From Bacteroidota bacterium (lineage in GTDB: Bacteria > Bacteroidota > Bacteroidia > Chitinophagales > Saprospiraceae), in the NCBI GenBank assembly GCA_029567325.1, contig JAKQLF010000024.1, positions 1 through 53,378 on the forward strand: a DNA stretch of 53,378 nt, written 5' to 3'. Under the pieces are notes generated by a model that worked only from the letters and a program-made list of their open reading frames with translations, was not told where the DNA came from and made no database searches. This document shows, piece by piece, positions 7,988 to 17,087 of the stretch; position 1 is the stretch's first letter, and each line of letters starts with the position of its first letter. The position numbers were made by a program, and so were the translations under genes.

Positions 7988-8210
7988 ATGGTCGAGGCAT
8001 TAACTCTGGATTACTTATTGAATTTTGGAATTAAAGAACCATAGGTTCGAACAATGTAGTAACCATGGATTTCAATCCATGGGACATGATAAAGAAATGA
8101 GTCGGAGTTCCATAGGAACGGCGCATATGGTTTCTGCCCAGATCTCTATTTACCACATGGATCGTTATCATAGAACTCTAAGACCAAGGTTGAAATCCTA
8201 GATTACTAAA
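7988..8210. repeat. Composite palindromic (REP/MITE-like) repeat, copy 2
   Basis: This copy has the same module order as copy 1, with base changes, and is a little shorter. The hairpin around CATGGATT/AATCCATG is intact near 8066. The right half of the long hairpin is more decayed (GTTATCATAGAACTC), and the last hairpin is degraded. The pattern suggests an older or inactive copy. No transposase gene lies nearby. Confidence 0.55.
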
Positions 8211-8229
8211 GATTCGACGCAAATTAACC

Positions 8230-8982
8230 TCAATCATAAAATCCTTCTTCCATACCAATTAAAAATGTTGTTAGCGAGACAACAATTAAAAATATAATGA
8301 TGGTTGTGAGCACACTGCGAATCATTAAACTGATTTTTGAATAGCCAAAAGCAGAAAAGAATTGAAAATAATACCAAACTGAAAAAACGAAAGTCAAAAT
8401 GCCAACAACAGTGAAAATAAAATCCATAGATTGGTTGGCTCGAATAACAATTGCTATGAGCGTAAAAGTAATTGCAATTATCAATTCTCCGCAGACTTTA
8501 TAAACATTTAAAATCAAATGTTCCGTAAAATTCTTTTTACTTTTTTTAAAAAACAGCAAAGTAAAAAGTGCCAAAAAGGGTATTCTTATGAGAATAAAGA
8601 ATTTGGGATAAGCACTGGTAATTCTATCAAAATCAGTAATTAAATCTTTATCCTTTGAAAAGTAATACGTCGTGTCAATCAATTTTATTTCTGAAATATT
8701 TCAGACAATATGCCCAATGGTAATGATCAAAATGACAAAAGTTAGATAGTTAAAATGATTAACTCTTTTGCCTTCTATGTATTCACGGATGCTGTGACCA
8801 GGGCGTGACATCAATTCTTTAATCGTATAGAAAAACCCCTTGTCTATATTCAACAAGCTGTTGACCAGGTCATTGAGGATAAACTGTTTTAATGAAAAGC
8901 GTTGTATTGCTGCATTTTGACCGCAATGAGGGCAAAAATTACTATCCACCGACTGATTACAGTTTAGACATTGTTTTGCCAT
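8230..8982 (-). pseudogene. DUF3667 zinc-ribbon membrane protein gene interrupted by an in-frame stop
   Basis: Translation from 8982 gives a zinc ribbon (CLNCNQ...FCPHCGQ, residues 5-22), the DUF3667 signature (LLNIDKGFFYTIKELMSRPG and REYIEGKRVNHFN) and the first membrane helix, then stops at a TGA at 8701-8703. The same frame continues without a break (NISEIKLIDTTYYF onward) through four more membrane helices to 8230. Read through, the product is about 249 aa, close to the usual family length. A single nonsense change, or a sequencing error, is the simplest explanation. The downstream half has no plausible start of its own apart from a TTG. The family's function is unknown; it is a membrane protein. 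Confidence 0.8.
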
Positions 8983-9026
8983 TCGATTATTTTCTTAAAT
9001 GAAAGGTGTTTTATTTGACTTTAGCA

Positions 9027-9443
9027 TTAAATGTCCAAAATACCAGTAAGTCCATCAGAACTAATTGGAGCCGAAGTATGCTGATGCATTACTTTCCAAC
9101 CATCTTCCAATTTTGAAAAACCTAGGGTAATTCTATTTTTCATACTTCTCAAGACAGCACCATCTGAAGCAATTGCTTGAAAACCAATAAGGGCACTTGC
9201 AAATCCTACATTACCAGACTGATTGATTTTTATCATTTCAAAATCTACCTTCACTTTTTCTTCACCCAAAGACCCCAGCCAATCAACAATCATGTTTTTC
9301 CATTCTGGTAGATTCAACATGAAACCTTGATCCCACATGTCAAATATTACGACTTGGTCATCGTAAAGATTGACCATGGTTGACGAGTCCTTGCTCCAAG
9401 CCGACTGTTTATAAAGCTCGAAAAAATCTGAGATTTCCTGCAT
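9027..9443 (-). CDS. SnoaL-like / NTF2-fold protein
   Basis: This 138-aa protein has the NTF2-like cone fold: an N-terminal helix (ISDFFELYKQSAWSKDSSTMVNLYDDQVVIFDMWD), a second short helix, and four beta strands ending in GWKVMHQHTSAP. The WKVMHxH ending is the usual SnoaL_3/DUF4440 signature and lines the ligand pocket. There is no signal peptide. Members include ketosteroid isomerase-like enzymes and many proteins of unknown function. It lies alone between the broken DUF3667 gene and the transglutaminase gene, with gaps of 44 and 166 bp. Confidence 0.78.
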   Translation of the reverse strand: MQEISDFFELYKQSAWSKDSSTMVNLYDDQVVIFDMWDQGFMLNLPEWKNMIVDWLGSLGEEKVKVDFEMIKINQSGNVGFASALIGFQAIASDGAVLRSMKNRITLGFSKLEDGWKVMHQHTSAPISSDGLTGILDI

Positions 9444-9609
9444 AATTTAAATTTCTAGAAGAATATATAACTGGAGTAAATCTACTTATTTTCTAATAAA
9501 TATTTAAATCACACGGAGAGCTTTTGTGACGTTCTAACTTAAATGATATTTGAATCTTGAAAACAATTATTACTCTTATAAAATGTATTCAAGATTTATC
9601 AAACCCAAA

Positions 9610-10455
9610 TTATTGAAAAGACAATCCCTTTTGCCCATCCCCATATTTGTATGGAAAAAATGCATCCTCAAGCACTTCGCAACTGACTTGTATATTGGTG
9701 CCCATAGAATCTCCAAAAATACTACAAACGGCAGAGTCTGCAGCATCTCTCCCTGTTGCAATCTTTACCAATCCATTTAATGGGGCAAGTTTCGTTGAAT
9801 CAAAAATAATCCAATTGCCATCGATGTATGCTTCAAAACAAGCATGAAAGTCTTGCGAGACCAGTTGGTATGCATAACCCGTGAAGTACCTTGCAGGTAT
9901 GGATAGCGCGCGACACAATGCAATACCCAAATGTGCAAAATCGCGACAAACACCCACCCTTTCTGTGATCGTATCCATGGCCGAGGTATTGGTATTGGTG
10001 CTGCCGCTCGTATACTCTATATTGTTGTATATCCACTCCGAAATGCCTAACACTTGTTCATAAACTGTTTGGTAATTGCCAAATTCTTTGTAAGCAAATT
10101 TCATCAATTTATCAGATTGACAATATCGACTTGGGTACAAGAAACTAGCGATATAACTATCCAATTCAACCAAGTCCACAATATTTTCTGAATTTCTTTC
10201 ATCAATGATTTTGTGTTGCATGTCGACAGTAGCTGAGTAGTCAATGGTAAAGGTCATAGGCTCATCTACTTTGATGCGCGTAAAACGACAACTTTCGTCA
10301 TGAGAAGCATACTCTTCCAAACTCATGTAGGGATTCACCCAAATTTGTTCTTCTAAAACAGTCTGGCTGGGTGTTTTTAATGCATGTATGTTGAATATAA
10401 AAGTAGTTGGGGCGTTCACTTGATAGGACAATGAACTGTGTATTTTAAATTTCAT
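9610..10455 (-). CDS. Transglutaminase-like cysteine peptidase, Anbu-associated
   Basis: The 281-aa protein has an N-terminal beta-rich domain (residues 1-95) typical of the bacterial transglutaminase-like N region. The catalytic core follows, with Cys170 in GVCRDFAH, His204 in SQDFHACFEAY and Asp219 in WIIFDST, a complete Cys-His-Asp triad. There is no signal peptide, so it should act in the cytoplasm. This architecture is the usual partner of Anbu proteasome-like genes, which often also lie beside an alpha-E protein and a circularly permuted ATP-grasp protein. Here the gene starts 9 bp after the Anbu stop, so the two are almost surely co-transcribed. The other two partners are not in the window. 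The set is thought to process a peptide, but the substrate is unknown. Confidence 0.87.
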   Translation of the reverse strand: MKFKIHSSLSYQVNAPTTFIFNIHALKTPSQTVLEEQIWVNPYMSLEEYASHDESCRFTRIKVDEPMTFTIDYSATVDMQHKIIDERNSENIVDLVELDSYIASFLYPSRYCQSDKLMKFAYKEFGNYQTVYEQVLGISEWIYNNIEYTSGSTNTNTSAMDTITERVGVCRDFAHLGIALCRALSIPARYFTGYAYQLVSQDFHACFEAYIDGNWIIFDSTKLAPLNGLVKIATGRDAADSAVCSIFGDSMGTNIQVSCEVLEDAFFPYKYGDGQKGLSFQ

Positions 10456-10464
10456 TTATTCTTT

Positions 10465-11190
10465 TTATTTTAATTTATCAAAAGCTGATTTGATCCATTC
10501 ATCAGGTAATTCATCCACTACATCATTTAGCCTGTTTTGCCAAAAATCAGCGACAGAATTTAAATCTTTGGCCGTATATCTGTGCTCCTCCATCTCAAAA
10601 GAATCTCTTTCATAAATTACCACATCAATGGGAAAGTCAACATCATTGGAACTTATCCTAGTGGAATCAAAGGAGAGAAAACCAGCCTTTAGGGCATTTT
10701 TCATACTGGAATCATAACTCAAAACCCTATTGAGCAGGGTCTTTCCGTGTCCAGAATTCCCAATGATTACATAAGGTGAATCATTGTGAATCTCCACCCA
10801 GTTTCCTTCGGAATAGATCAAAAATAGTTTATGTTCTTCATCATCAGCCAACTGCCCGCCAATGACAGTATTGAGGTTGAATTTGAGCCCAGCATATGCC
10901 AGTGCGTCTTTATCTTCGTTGGCAACCCTTTTGACTTGCTCACCAAAATCATTGACTGCTTTGTACATCTTATTATGACTCATCACGCCTGCATTAAACA
11001 ACTCTTGAAAATAAATCACCGCTTTGTCCCTCACTGATCGCAAACCGCTGGTCATTATAAATAAAGAATGTTTGTCTCTTTGTTCAACGTATATCTTCTT
11101 TTTGGTAGATTTATTGGTTCCGGAAGTAATTTGAGTATCTGCGATTGCAATTAAACCTTGTCTTGTTTTTATACCTAAGCAATATGTCAT
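10465..11190 (-). CDS. Anbu: proteasome-type peptidase (20S beta-like, COG3484)
   Basis: This 241-aa protein matches the ancestral beta-subunit (Anbu) group. The second residue is Thr, which becomes the N-terminal nucleophile after removal of Met. Counting from that Thr, Asp17 falls in IAIADTQ and a lysine cluster follows at 29-31, the usual arrangement of proteasome catalytic residues. The motifs FIMTSGLRSVRDKAV and YVIIGNSGHGK are typical of the group. The direct Met-Thr start, with no propeptide, supports this start codon. Anbu proteins form open helical or ring assemblies in the cytoplasm, and activity on ordinary substrates has been hard to show. The gene leads a two-gene operon with a transglutaminase. 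Confidence 0.87.
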   Translation of the reverse strand: MTYCLGIKTRQGLIAIADTQITSGTNKSTKKKIYVEQRDKHSLFIMTSGLRSVRDKAVIYFQELFNAGVMSHNKMYKAVNDFGEQVKRVANEDKDALAYAGLKFNLNTVIGGQLADDEEHKLFLIYSEGNWVEIHNDSPYVIIGNSGHGKTLLNRVLSYDSSMKNALKAGFLSFDSTRISSNDVDFPIDVVIYERDSFEMEEHRYTAKDLNSVADFWQNRLNDVVDELPDEWIKSAFDKLK

Positions 11191-11623
11191 TGTAAATTTA
11201 TTCTATTATAACCTCTTCAGGATATACATTCAAAACCTGCAAGATACCCTTTAAAAACTATTAGGAAGTAGTAAGAGACAGTTTAAAACCATTTAAGTTC
11301 AGCTTATTACTCAATTAATAGACAGATCCTGAAATGTTCAATTAATTGACCATTAGCATCTTAGAGCCGTTCAAATTGTATTATTGTAATACTCCAAACG
11401 ATATTTTATTATTGACAGTAATATACAAACTAAATTTGCGATAGACGCTTTCCAAATTTCTTTGAACCAACTTTAGCTGTTTTATTAATTTTTAAAATTT
11501 TCGATCTCCATTAAAATTAATTTCAAAACGCATTTAAGGTTCTTGATTGTTCAACAAATAATTGACATAATTATTACAAAATAAAAATTAGCCCTCCATT
11601 TTTTCTGCCATAAATGATGTAAG
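11191..11623. other. AT-rich divergent intergenic region
   Basis: This region separates the Anbu gene (minus) from the GH10 gene (plus). No gene, RNA or clear terminator was found. TAAATTTG at 11431-11438 matches the -7 consensus, but the nearest TTG is only 16 bp upstream, so it is not claimed as a promoter. Confidence 0.4.
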
Positions 11624-11642
11624 TGTAAAATTTCGTTTTACA
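11624..11642. promoter_or_regulatory. Inverted repeat upstream of the GH10 gene (possible operator)
   Basis: TGTAAAA (11624-11630) and TTTTACA (11636-11642) are perfect 7-bp arms around TTTCG. The site lies 139 bp upstream of the preferred GH10 start at 11782. It could bind a dimeric regulator of the xylanase gene. No matching copy was found upstream of the main esterase operon. Confidence 0.35.
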
Positions 11643-11781
11643 AAGTCAGATATATTTAATTTTAAAAATACTTTAAAAATAAACACATTTTCATCCACAA
11701 ATTCTAAAGATGGTCCTATATATTTGGCGCCTGAGTCGATTTAAATCAATTTTTAGTTATTGTCCACAAAATCAATCCTGT

Positions 11782-14700
11782 ATGAAGTATTATTTAAAAA
11801 AGCCACAACCTCTACAACAAAAGATATTTTTTATGCTCCTTTGGTTTACGGCAAGCTTTGGTTTGCAAGCCCAAGTATGCGAACCCATTTCTAATGGCGG
11901 ATTTGAAACCAATAGCGGTACCAACGTTTTTGCTGGTTGGGATTATTACAATGGCGCCTCAAATTTTTCTATTTCAACCGACATGGTCCATGGGGGAACA
12001 AGTTCCATGCAAGCTGCCAATCCAGGGACACCAAATACTTACTCACTTCAAGTATTGGCTCCTGCATTTCCAACTGTGGTAGGCCAGCAATACACCTTTA
12101 AAATTTGGATCAAAGCACTCAATAATAACACCACAACAATACAATTTTCAAGAAGAGACGGCAGTGGTAATAATGAAAATGGCTACATGACCACAGGTAC
12201 CATTTCAAGTCAATGGACTGAATTGTCCTACGTTTTTACTGCCCAATACACGAGTACAAGAATTACTTTAAATTTGGGAGGAACCACTGCAAATACATAT
12301 CATCTAGATGATGCGTGTGTGATTTCTCCTACTGTGGCACCTCAGGCTTGCACATCTCTTACAAATGGAAATTTTGAATCTGTGAGTGCGCCAAATATGT
12401 TCACTGGTTGGTCATATTTAAACGGAGCATCCAATTTTTCTATTTCAAACGACATGGTACATGGAGGTTCCAGCGCGATGCAAGCTGCAAATCCAGGCAT
12501 GACCAACAGTTTCAACGTGCAGGTCCTAGCTCCTGCATTTCCAACAGTAGTAGGGTTACAATATACCTTTAAAATATGGATCAAAGCATTAAACAATAAC
12601 ACCAACACCATCCAATTTGCCAAACGTGATGGTAGTGGTGGCAATGAAAATGGTTATACAACTACGGGAACTATTCCTGACCAATGGACAGAATTATCTT
12701 ATACTTTTACTGCCCAGTATAGCAACACCAGAATCACGATAAATCTTGGTGGAGCAACAGCAAATACCTATTATCTAGATGATGCATGTATGGTGGAACC
12801 CAGTATTCCTGCTCCAACTTGTTTACTCAGCAATGGAGGTTTTGAACAAGGATCAGGTAATACTTTTACTGACTGGTCAATTTTCAATGTGATTGCTGGT
12901 GTGACTGTTACACAAGAAACTGCCATGGTGAGAAGTGGAAGTAGGGCTGTGAATGTAAGTGTTGGAGCGAATGGAAACTCTTTTCAACCACAATTACTTA
13001 CTCCTCTTATTTCTGTCGTACCCGGAGCAACATACAAGTTTAGTGTATATGCAAAATCTGCGAATAGCTCGACGGCAAGCATACAAATGTCAACCAATAA
13101 CCCAAGTAATATTCAGCAATTTTCTGCAAACTTGCCAGTAACCATCAATTGGACTCAAGTTTCTGCAGAGTTTGTTGCCAATGCAAGCACCATGAGATTT
13201 GTGCTCAATTTGGGAGCAAATGCCAATACTTATTATTTGGATGATGCTTGTTTGGAATTGGTATGTACCAGTACGACCCATGTTGCACCAGCTCAAAGCC
13301 CGATTGCAGCTGGGAAGACAAAATTCCTTGGGAATATTTATGCCAATCACGCCTTACCAGAATCTGAGTTTATAAAATATTTCAACCAAGTGGTGTCTGA
13401 AAATAATGGCAAATGGGGATCTATAGAAGGAACAAGAGATGTCTTCAACTGGACGAATATTGACATAGAAAGACAATTTGCATTGGCAAATAACATGCCA
13501 TACAGATTCCACGTATTGTTGTGGGGTTCTCAACAACCAGCTTGGCTTACTGGTTTGTCGGACGAAGAACAAATAGATGAAATATTGGAATGGTTTAAGG
13601 GCGTTTCTGAGCATTTTTCAGGACCAAATACCTTAGAATATGTGGAAGTGGTCAATGAGGCACTCAACCAGCCACCTATTTATGCCCCGGCACTGACTTC
13701 ACTCAATACCACATTGGGCACAACTCCTAGCCCTTATGACTGGGTTGTAAATGCCTTTAAATTGGCTAGAAGTTATTTCCCAGCAGAAACAAAGTTGATG
13801 ATCAATGAGTATCGCATTGAAAATGAATCAGCCTTTACCAATAACTATGCTAACATCATTGCTCTTTTAAAAGCTGACAATTTGGTAGATGTTGTGGGCA
13901 TGCAAGGACACACTTTCAGTACAAAGCGTTATGGTTCAGGGCCATTCGAAAATGTTACGGCAAACCTTGCAGCCAATCTCCAAACGATCGCTGATCAATG
14001 TTTACCCATCATGATAACTGAATTTGATATTGAGGGCAATAGTTACTTAAACATGAGTGGCCAAGCTATCGTTGGAGGTACTCAAGCACAAAAAGACTCT
14101 TTCCAACTTGCAGAATATAAAAGAATATTTGGCCTTTACTGGAATCACCCCTCTGTTGTGGGAATCACCCTTTGGGGCTGGAGAAATGGCATGTGGCAGT
14201 CAACATCTGAAGCATATTTATTTGATCAATGTACAGGTTTGCCAAGACCCGCATTATCGGTTTATTTAAATGACAGCATCAGAAATTCAAATCCACCTTT
14301 GGATATTACTTGCGATCCAGGCTTTGAGGTTGCTTATACCTTCACAATTCCTGACAGTTTGTCTCCATTTGGACTACAAGATCCTTGCTCTTGTGGAGAC
14401 ACACTCAATGTTTTTGACGACAATGGTTCTGTTGTACTTTTCCATGATTATTTGCTCATTACAGGTGCTGAAGTCGGTGCAAGCGTCAGTATTACTAATA
14501 CGACCAATTTCTTCGATGCAGCGGGCAACCCAATACCAACTCCAATCATCGGTACAGTGGATGAATTTGGTCAATTTAGAATTGAATATTATCACCCTGC
14601 AAGTGTAAGTGCCACTGCAGATGTTACTGTGGGCAATGAAACTCAATCTTTTGTAGGTAGTTCATGTGAAGCATGTTTGGTCATCATACCTACGATGGAT

Positions 14701-14796
14701 CAATGGGGCATCATCATATTACTTTTATTGATGAGTATCGTGAGTGTTTTGGTTTATAAAACAAGCTTAATACAAAAACTTGGTTTCACTAAATAA
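11782..14796 (+). CDS. Secreted GH10 endo-xylanase with three CBM4_9 modules and IPTL-CTERM tail
   Basis: The frame is open from 11710, but the ATG at 11782 begins a good signal peptide (MKYYLKK, a hydrophobic core, then LQAQ), so it is preferred. Residues below count from 11710. Three CBM_4_9 carbohydrate-binding repeats fill about 56-515. The first two are nearly identical and the third has diverged. The GH10 domain follows (about 530-860), with acid/base Glu650 in EVVNEAL and nucleophile Glu771 in ITEFDIEG. The last 37 residues (from 992) form an IPTL-CTERM signal: IPTMDQWG, a hydrophobic helix, then a basic tail. The enzyme should cut the beta-1,4-xylan backbone outside the cell, and the tail suggests exosortase-type processing. 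A terminator lies 60 bp downstream. Confidence 0.9.
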   Translation: MKYYLKKPQPLQQKIFFMLLWFTASFGLQAQVCEPISNGGFETNSGTNVFAGWDYYNGASNFSISTDMVHGGTSSMQAANPGTPNTYSLQVLAPAFPTVVGQQYTFKIWIKALNNNTTTIQFSRRDGSGNNENGYMTTGTISSQWTELSYVFTAQYTSTRITLNLGGTTANTYHLDDACVISPTVAPQACTSLTNGNFESVSAPNMFTGWSYLNGASNFSISNDMVHGGSSAMQAANPGMTNSFNVQVLAPAFPTVVGLQYTFKIWIKALNNNTNTIQFAKRDGSGGNENGYTTTGTIPDQWTELSYTFTAQYSNTRITINLGGATANTYYLDDACMVEPSIPAPTCLLSNGGFEQGSGNTFTDWSIFNVIAGVTVTQETAMVRSGSRAVNVSVGANGNSFQPQLLTPLISVVPGATYKFSVYAKSANSSTASIQMSTNNPSNIQQFSANLPVTINWTQVSAEFVANASTMRFVLNLGANANTYYLDDACLELVCTSTTHVAPAQSPIAAGKTKFLGNIYANHALPESEFIKYFNQVVSENNGKWGSIEGTRDVFNWTNIDIERQFALANNMPYRFHVLLWGSQQPAWLTGLSDEEQIDEILEWFKGVSEHFSGPNTLEYVEVVNEALNQPPIYAPALTSLNTTLGTTPSPYDWVVNAFKLARSYFPAETKLMINEYRIENESAFTNNYANIIALLKADNLVDVVGMQGHTFSTKRYGSGPFENVTANLAANLQTIADQCLPIMITEFDIEGNSYLNMSGQAIVGGTQAQKDSFQLAEYKRIFGLYWNHPSVVGITLWGWRNGMWQSTSEAYLFDQCTGLPRPALSVYLNDSIRNSNPPLDITCDPGFEVAYTFTIPDSLSPFGLQDPCSCGDTLNVFDDNGSVVLFHDYLLITGAEVGASVSITNTTNFFDAAGNPIPTPIIGTVDEFGQFRIEYYHPASVSATADVTVGNETQSFVGSSCEACLVIIPTMDQWGIIILLLLMSIVSVLVYKTSLIQKLGFTK

Positions 14797-14853
14797 GGTA
14801 GAAAACACTATTTTTATGTTTTGATTTGCAAGTAAATTGCACAATATAAAATC

Positions 14854-14891
14854 AAAAAAAGAGCTGCATGTGTATCATATGCGGCTCTTTT
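14854..14891 (+). terminator. Rho-independent terminator after the GH10 gene
   Basis: GAGCTGCAT (14861-14869) pairs with ATGCGGCTC (14879-14887), with one wobble. It is preceded by an A-run and followed by TTTT. It separates the xylanase gene from the GH29 gene. Confidence 0.75.
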
Positions 14892-14922
14892 CTATTTCAA
14901 ATCGGCCACAAAAATTAGCTTA

Positions 14923-17019
14923 ATGAGGAAGTGTACTTGCTTTAATCTTTTGTCCATACTGCTGATGAATGTTTGTTTATTGGCTCCAACTATTGGTCAA
15001 ATAAATCCTCCACAACCTGTAGGACCAATTCCAACAGTCAATCAAATGCGTTGGCAAGAAATGGAATTTTATGCATTTGTACATTTATCTGTAAACACTT
15101 ACACAGACATGGCTTGGGGTTATGGTGATGAAGACCCAAGTATGTTTAACCCTCAGGATTTGGATTGCAGACAATGGGCAAAAGTTTGTAAGGATGCTGG
15201 AATGAAGGGCATCATCATCACAGCAAAACATCACAGTGGATTTTGTCTTTGGCCATCAAAATATACAGATTATTCTGTAAAAAATGCACCCTGGAAAAAT
15301 GGTAAAGGTGACATTGTAAGAGAATTGGCTGATGCTTGTAAGGAATACGGTTTGAAGTTTGGTGTGTATCTTTCTCCATGGGATAGAAATCATGCAGAAT
15401 ATGGGAAACCAGCATACATTACTTATTTCAGAAACCAATTGACAGAATTGCTCACCAATTATGGAGATGTTTTTGAAGTCTGGTTTGACGGAGCAAATGG
15501 TGGGACTGGTTATTATGGGGGTGCCAATGAAAATCGCAAAATAGACCGGACAACTTATTATGATTGGGAAAACACATACAAGCTGGTACGTCAATTGCAA
15601 CCAGAAATAGTCATTTGGAACGATGGAGGGGATCGAGCAGATCTTCGGTGGGTAGGCACAGAATCAGGTTATGTTGGTGAAACCAATTGGAGCTTGCTCA
15701 ATGCTACCGGAGATGTGCCAGAAGACATGCTCAGACATGGATTGGAAAATGGGGATTCTTGGGTGCCAGGAGAAGTCAATACTTCCATCAGGCCAGAGTG
15801 GTTTTACCATGCAAAAGAGGATGCTAAGGTAAAAAAACTACCTCAGTTGATGGATATTTATCACCATTCCATTGGTCGTAATGGCACGCTATTACTTAAT
15901 TTTCCCATCATGCCTAATGGTTTGATTCATGAGTATGATATCCAGTCAATCAATGAGTTAGCTGGTGCCCTCAAAGTTGCATTTGCAAAAAATCTAACGA
16001 AAAAAGCTAAAGTTTCCACTAGCGGTTTTCGGTCTAATCAAAGTAATTTTGATGGAATGAAAACCATTGATGGTGAGAAAAATACTTACTGGGCACAAGA
16101 CGATGGAGTAACGTCAGCCAGTCTTACCCTCCAACTTACTAAAAAGCAACCATTCAATCGATTTTTAGTGCAGGAATTCATACAATTAGGTCAGCGCGTC
16201 AAAGCATTTACTGTTGAAGCATGGGTTGACGGGAAGTGGAAATTATTGGCAAAGGAAACAACTATAGGTTACAAACGAATACTGAGATTCCCGACGGTAT
16301 CTTCATCTAAGATTAGGTTTTCGATTTTGGATGCCAAAGCTTGTCCTTTGATCTCCAATATTGAAGTGTACAATGCTCCACAAATTTTGGCACCTCCTCA
16401 AATCAGGAGGACTCGATCGGGTGACGTAATACTCAAAGCTGCGGACCCTGAGTCAGAAATTTATTATACACTTGATGGTAGTCAACCAAAAAAAGGAGGC
16501 TTGAAGTATAAGGTTCCTATTCAAACTAGTAATGGAAAGGTAAAGGTAAAGGCATTGGCGTATGATGGTCAAACTGGTAAAGTAAGTGCTGCAGGTGAAG
16601 ACCAATTTGACATCAGCAAAAGTAAGTGGGAGATTTTAAATATTGCTGATACTATGGCATATCAAATGCTGGATGGAGATTTTAACACAGCGTGGCAAGC
16701 ACCAAATAAGTCCACTTTTGAAGTAATCATCGACCTCAACAAAATGATTGATCTATTAGGCTTCAAATATTTGCCTCCTCAACACTGGTGGGAGGAAGGA
16801 AATATCATTACTGAGTATCAAATTTACTCATCGAATGATGGAATAAATTGGGGATTGACAAAAGAGGGAGAATTTGCAAACATCAAGAATAATCCAGTTT
16901 GGCAAAACATACTTTTTGAGAATCCAGCGCATGCTAAATATCTCAAATTTGTATCCCTTAAAACTGTGAATGTTGAATCCAGGGCCGCTTGCGCAGAATT
17001 TGATGTGATTACTAAATAA
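14923..17019 (+). CDS. GH29 alpha-L-fucosidase-like (or alpha-L-galactosidase) with two F5/8 C domains and a chitobiase C-terminal-like domain
   Basis: A signal peptide (MRKC... LLAPTIGQ) leads into a GH29 catalytic barrel over about residues 35-340. Landmark motifs are FVHLSVNTYTDMAWG, GIIITAKHHSGFCLWPS and VWFDGANG, whose Asp189 is the expected nucleophile. A discoidin-like (F5/8 C, CBM32) domain follows (about 355-485), then a chitobiase/hexosaminidase C-terminal-like domain with the YYTLDGSQP motif (about 490-555), then a second discoidin-like domain to the end. GH29 removes alpha-L-fucose, and some GH29 and GH95 members remove alpha-L-galactose, which decorates complex arabinoxylans. Because the neighbours attack xylan, the galactosidase option deserves thought. 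It is followed by a strong two-way terminator. Confidence 0.87.
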   Translation: MRKCTCFNLLSILLMNVCLLAPTIGQINPPQPVGPIPTVNQMRWQEMEFYAFVHLSVNTYTDMAWGYGDEDPSMFNPQDLDCRQWAKVCKDAGMKGIIITAKHHSGFCLWPSKYTDYSVKNAPWKNGKGDIVRELADACKEYGLKFGVYLSPWDRNHAEYGKPAYITYFRNQLTELLTNYGDVFEVWFDGANGGTGYYGGANENRKIDRTTYYDWENTYKLVRQLQPEIVIWNDGGDRADLRWVGTESGYVGETNWSLLNATGDVPEDMLRHGLENGDSWVPGEVNTSIRPEWFYHAKEDAKVKKLPQLMDIYHHSIGRNGTLLLNFPIMPNGLIHEYDIQSINELAGALKVAFAKNLTKKAKVSTSGFRSNQSNFDGMKTIDGEKNTYWAQDDGVTSASLTLQLTKKQPFNRFLVQEFIQLGQRVKAFTVEAWVDGKWKLLAKETTIGYKRILRFPTVSSSKIRFSILDAKACPLISNIEVYNAPQILAPPQIRRTRSGDVILKAADPESEIYYTLDGSQPKKGGLKYKVPIQTSNGKVKVKALAYDGQTGKVSAAGEDQFDISKSKWEILNIADTMAYQMLDGDFNTAWQAPNKSTFEVIIDLNKMIDLLGFKYLPPQHWWEEGNIITEYQIYSSNDGINWGLTKEGEFANIKNNPVWQNILFENPAHAKYLKFVSLKTVNVESRAACAEFDVITK

Positions 17020-17023
17020 ACCA

Positions 17024-17062
17024 AAAGAAGCGTGAAAAAACAGTATTTTTTCACGCTTCTTT
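17024..17062. terminator. Bidirectional terminator between convergent genes
   Basis: AAAGAAGCGTGAAAAAA (17024-17040) and TTTTTTCACGCTTCTTT (17046-17062) form a perfect 17-bp stem around CAGTA. It can end the GH29 transcript on the plus strand and the barrel-protein transcript (17088-17564) on the minus strand. Confidence 0.9.
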
Positions 17063-17087
17063 GAGAACGGATTGAATATGAATTTAC

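Noticed and set aside
8230-8682. Downstream half of the DUF3667 gene as an independent membrane protein
   Set aside because: It is in the same frame as the upstream half, its only start is TTG, and the two halves together make one family-length protein.
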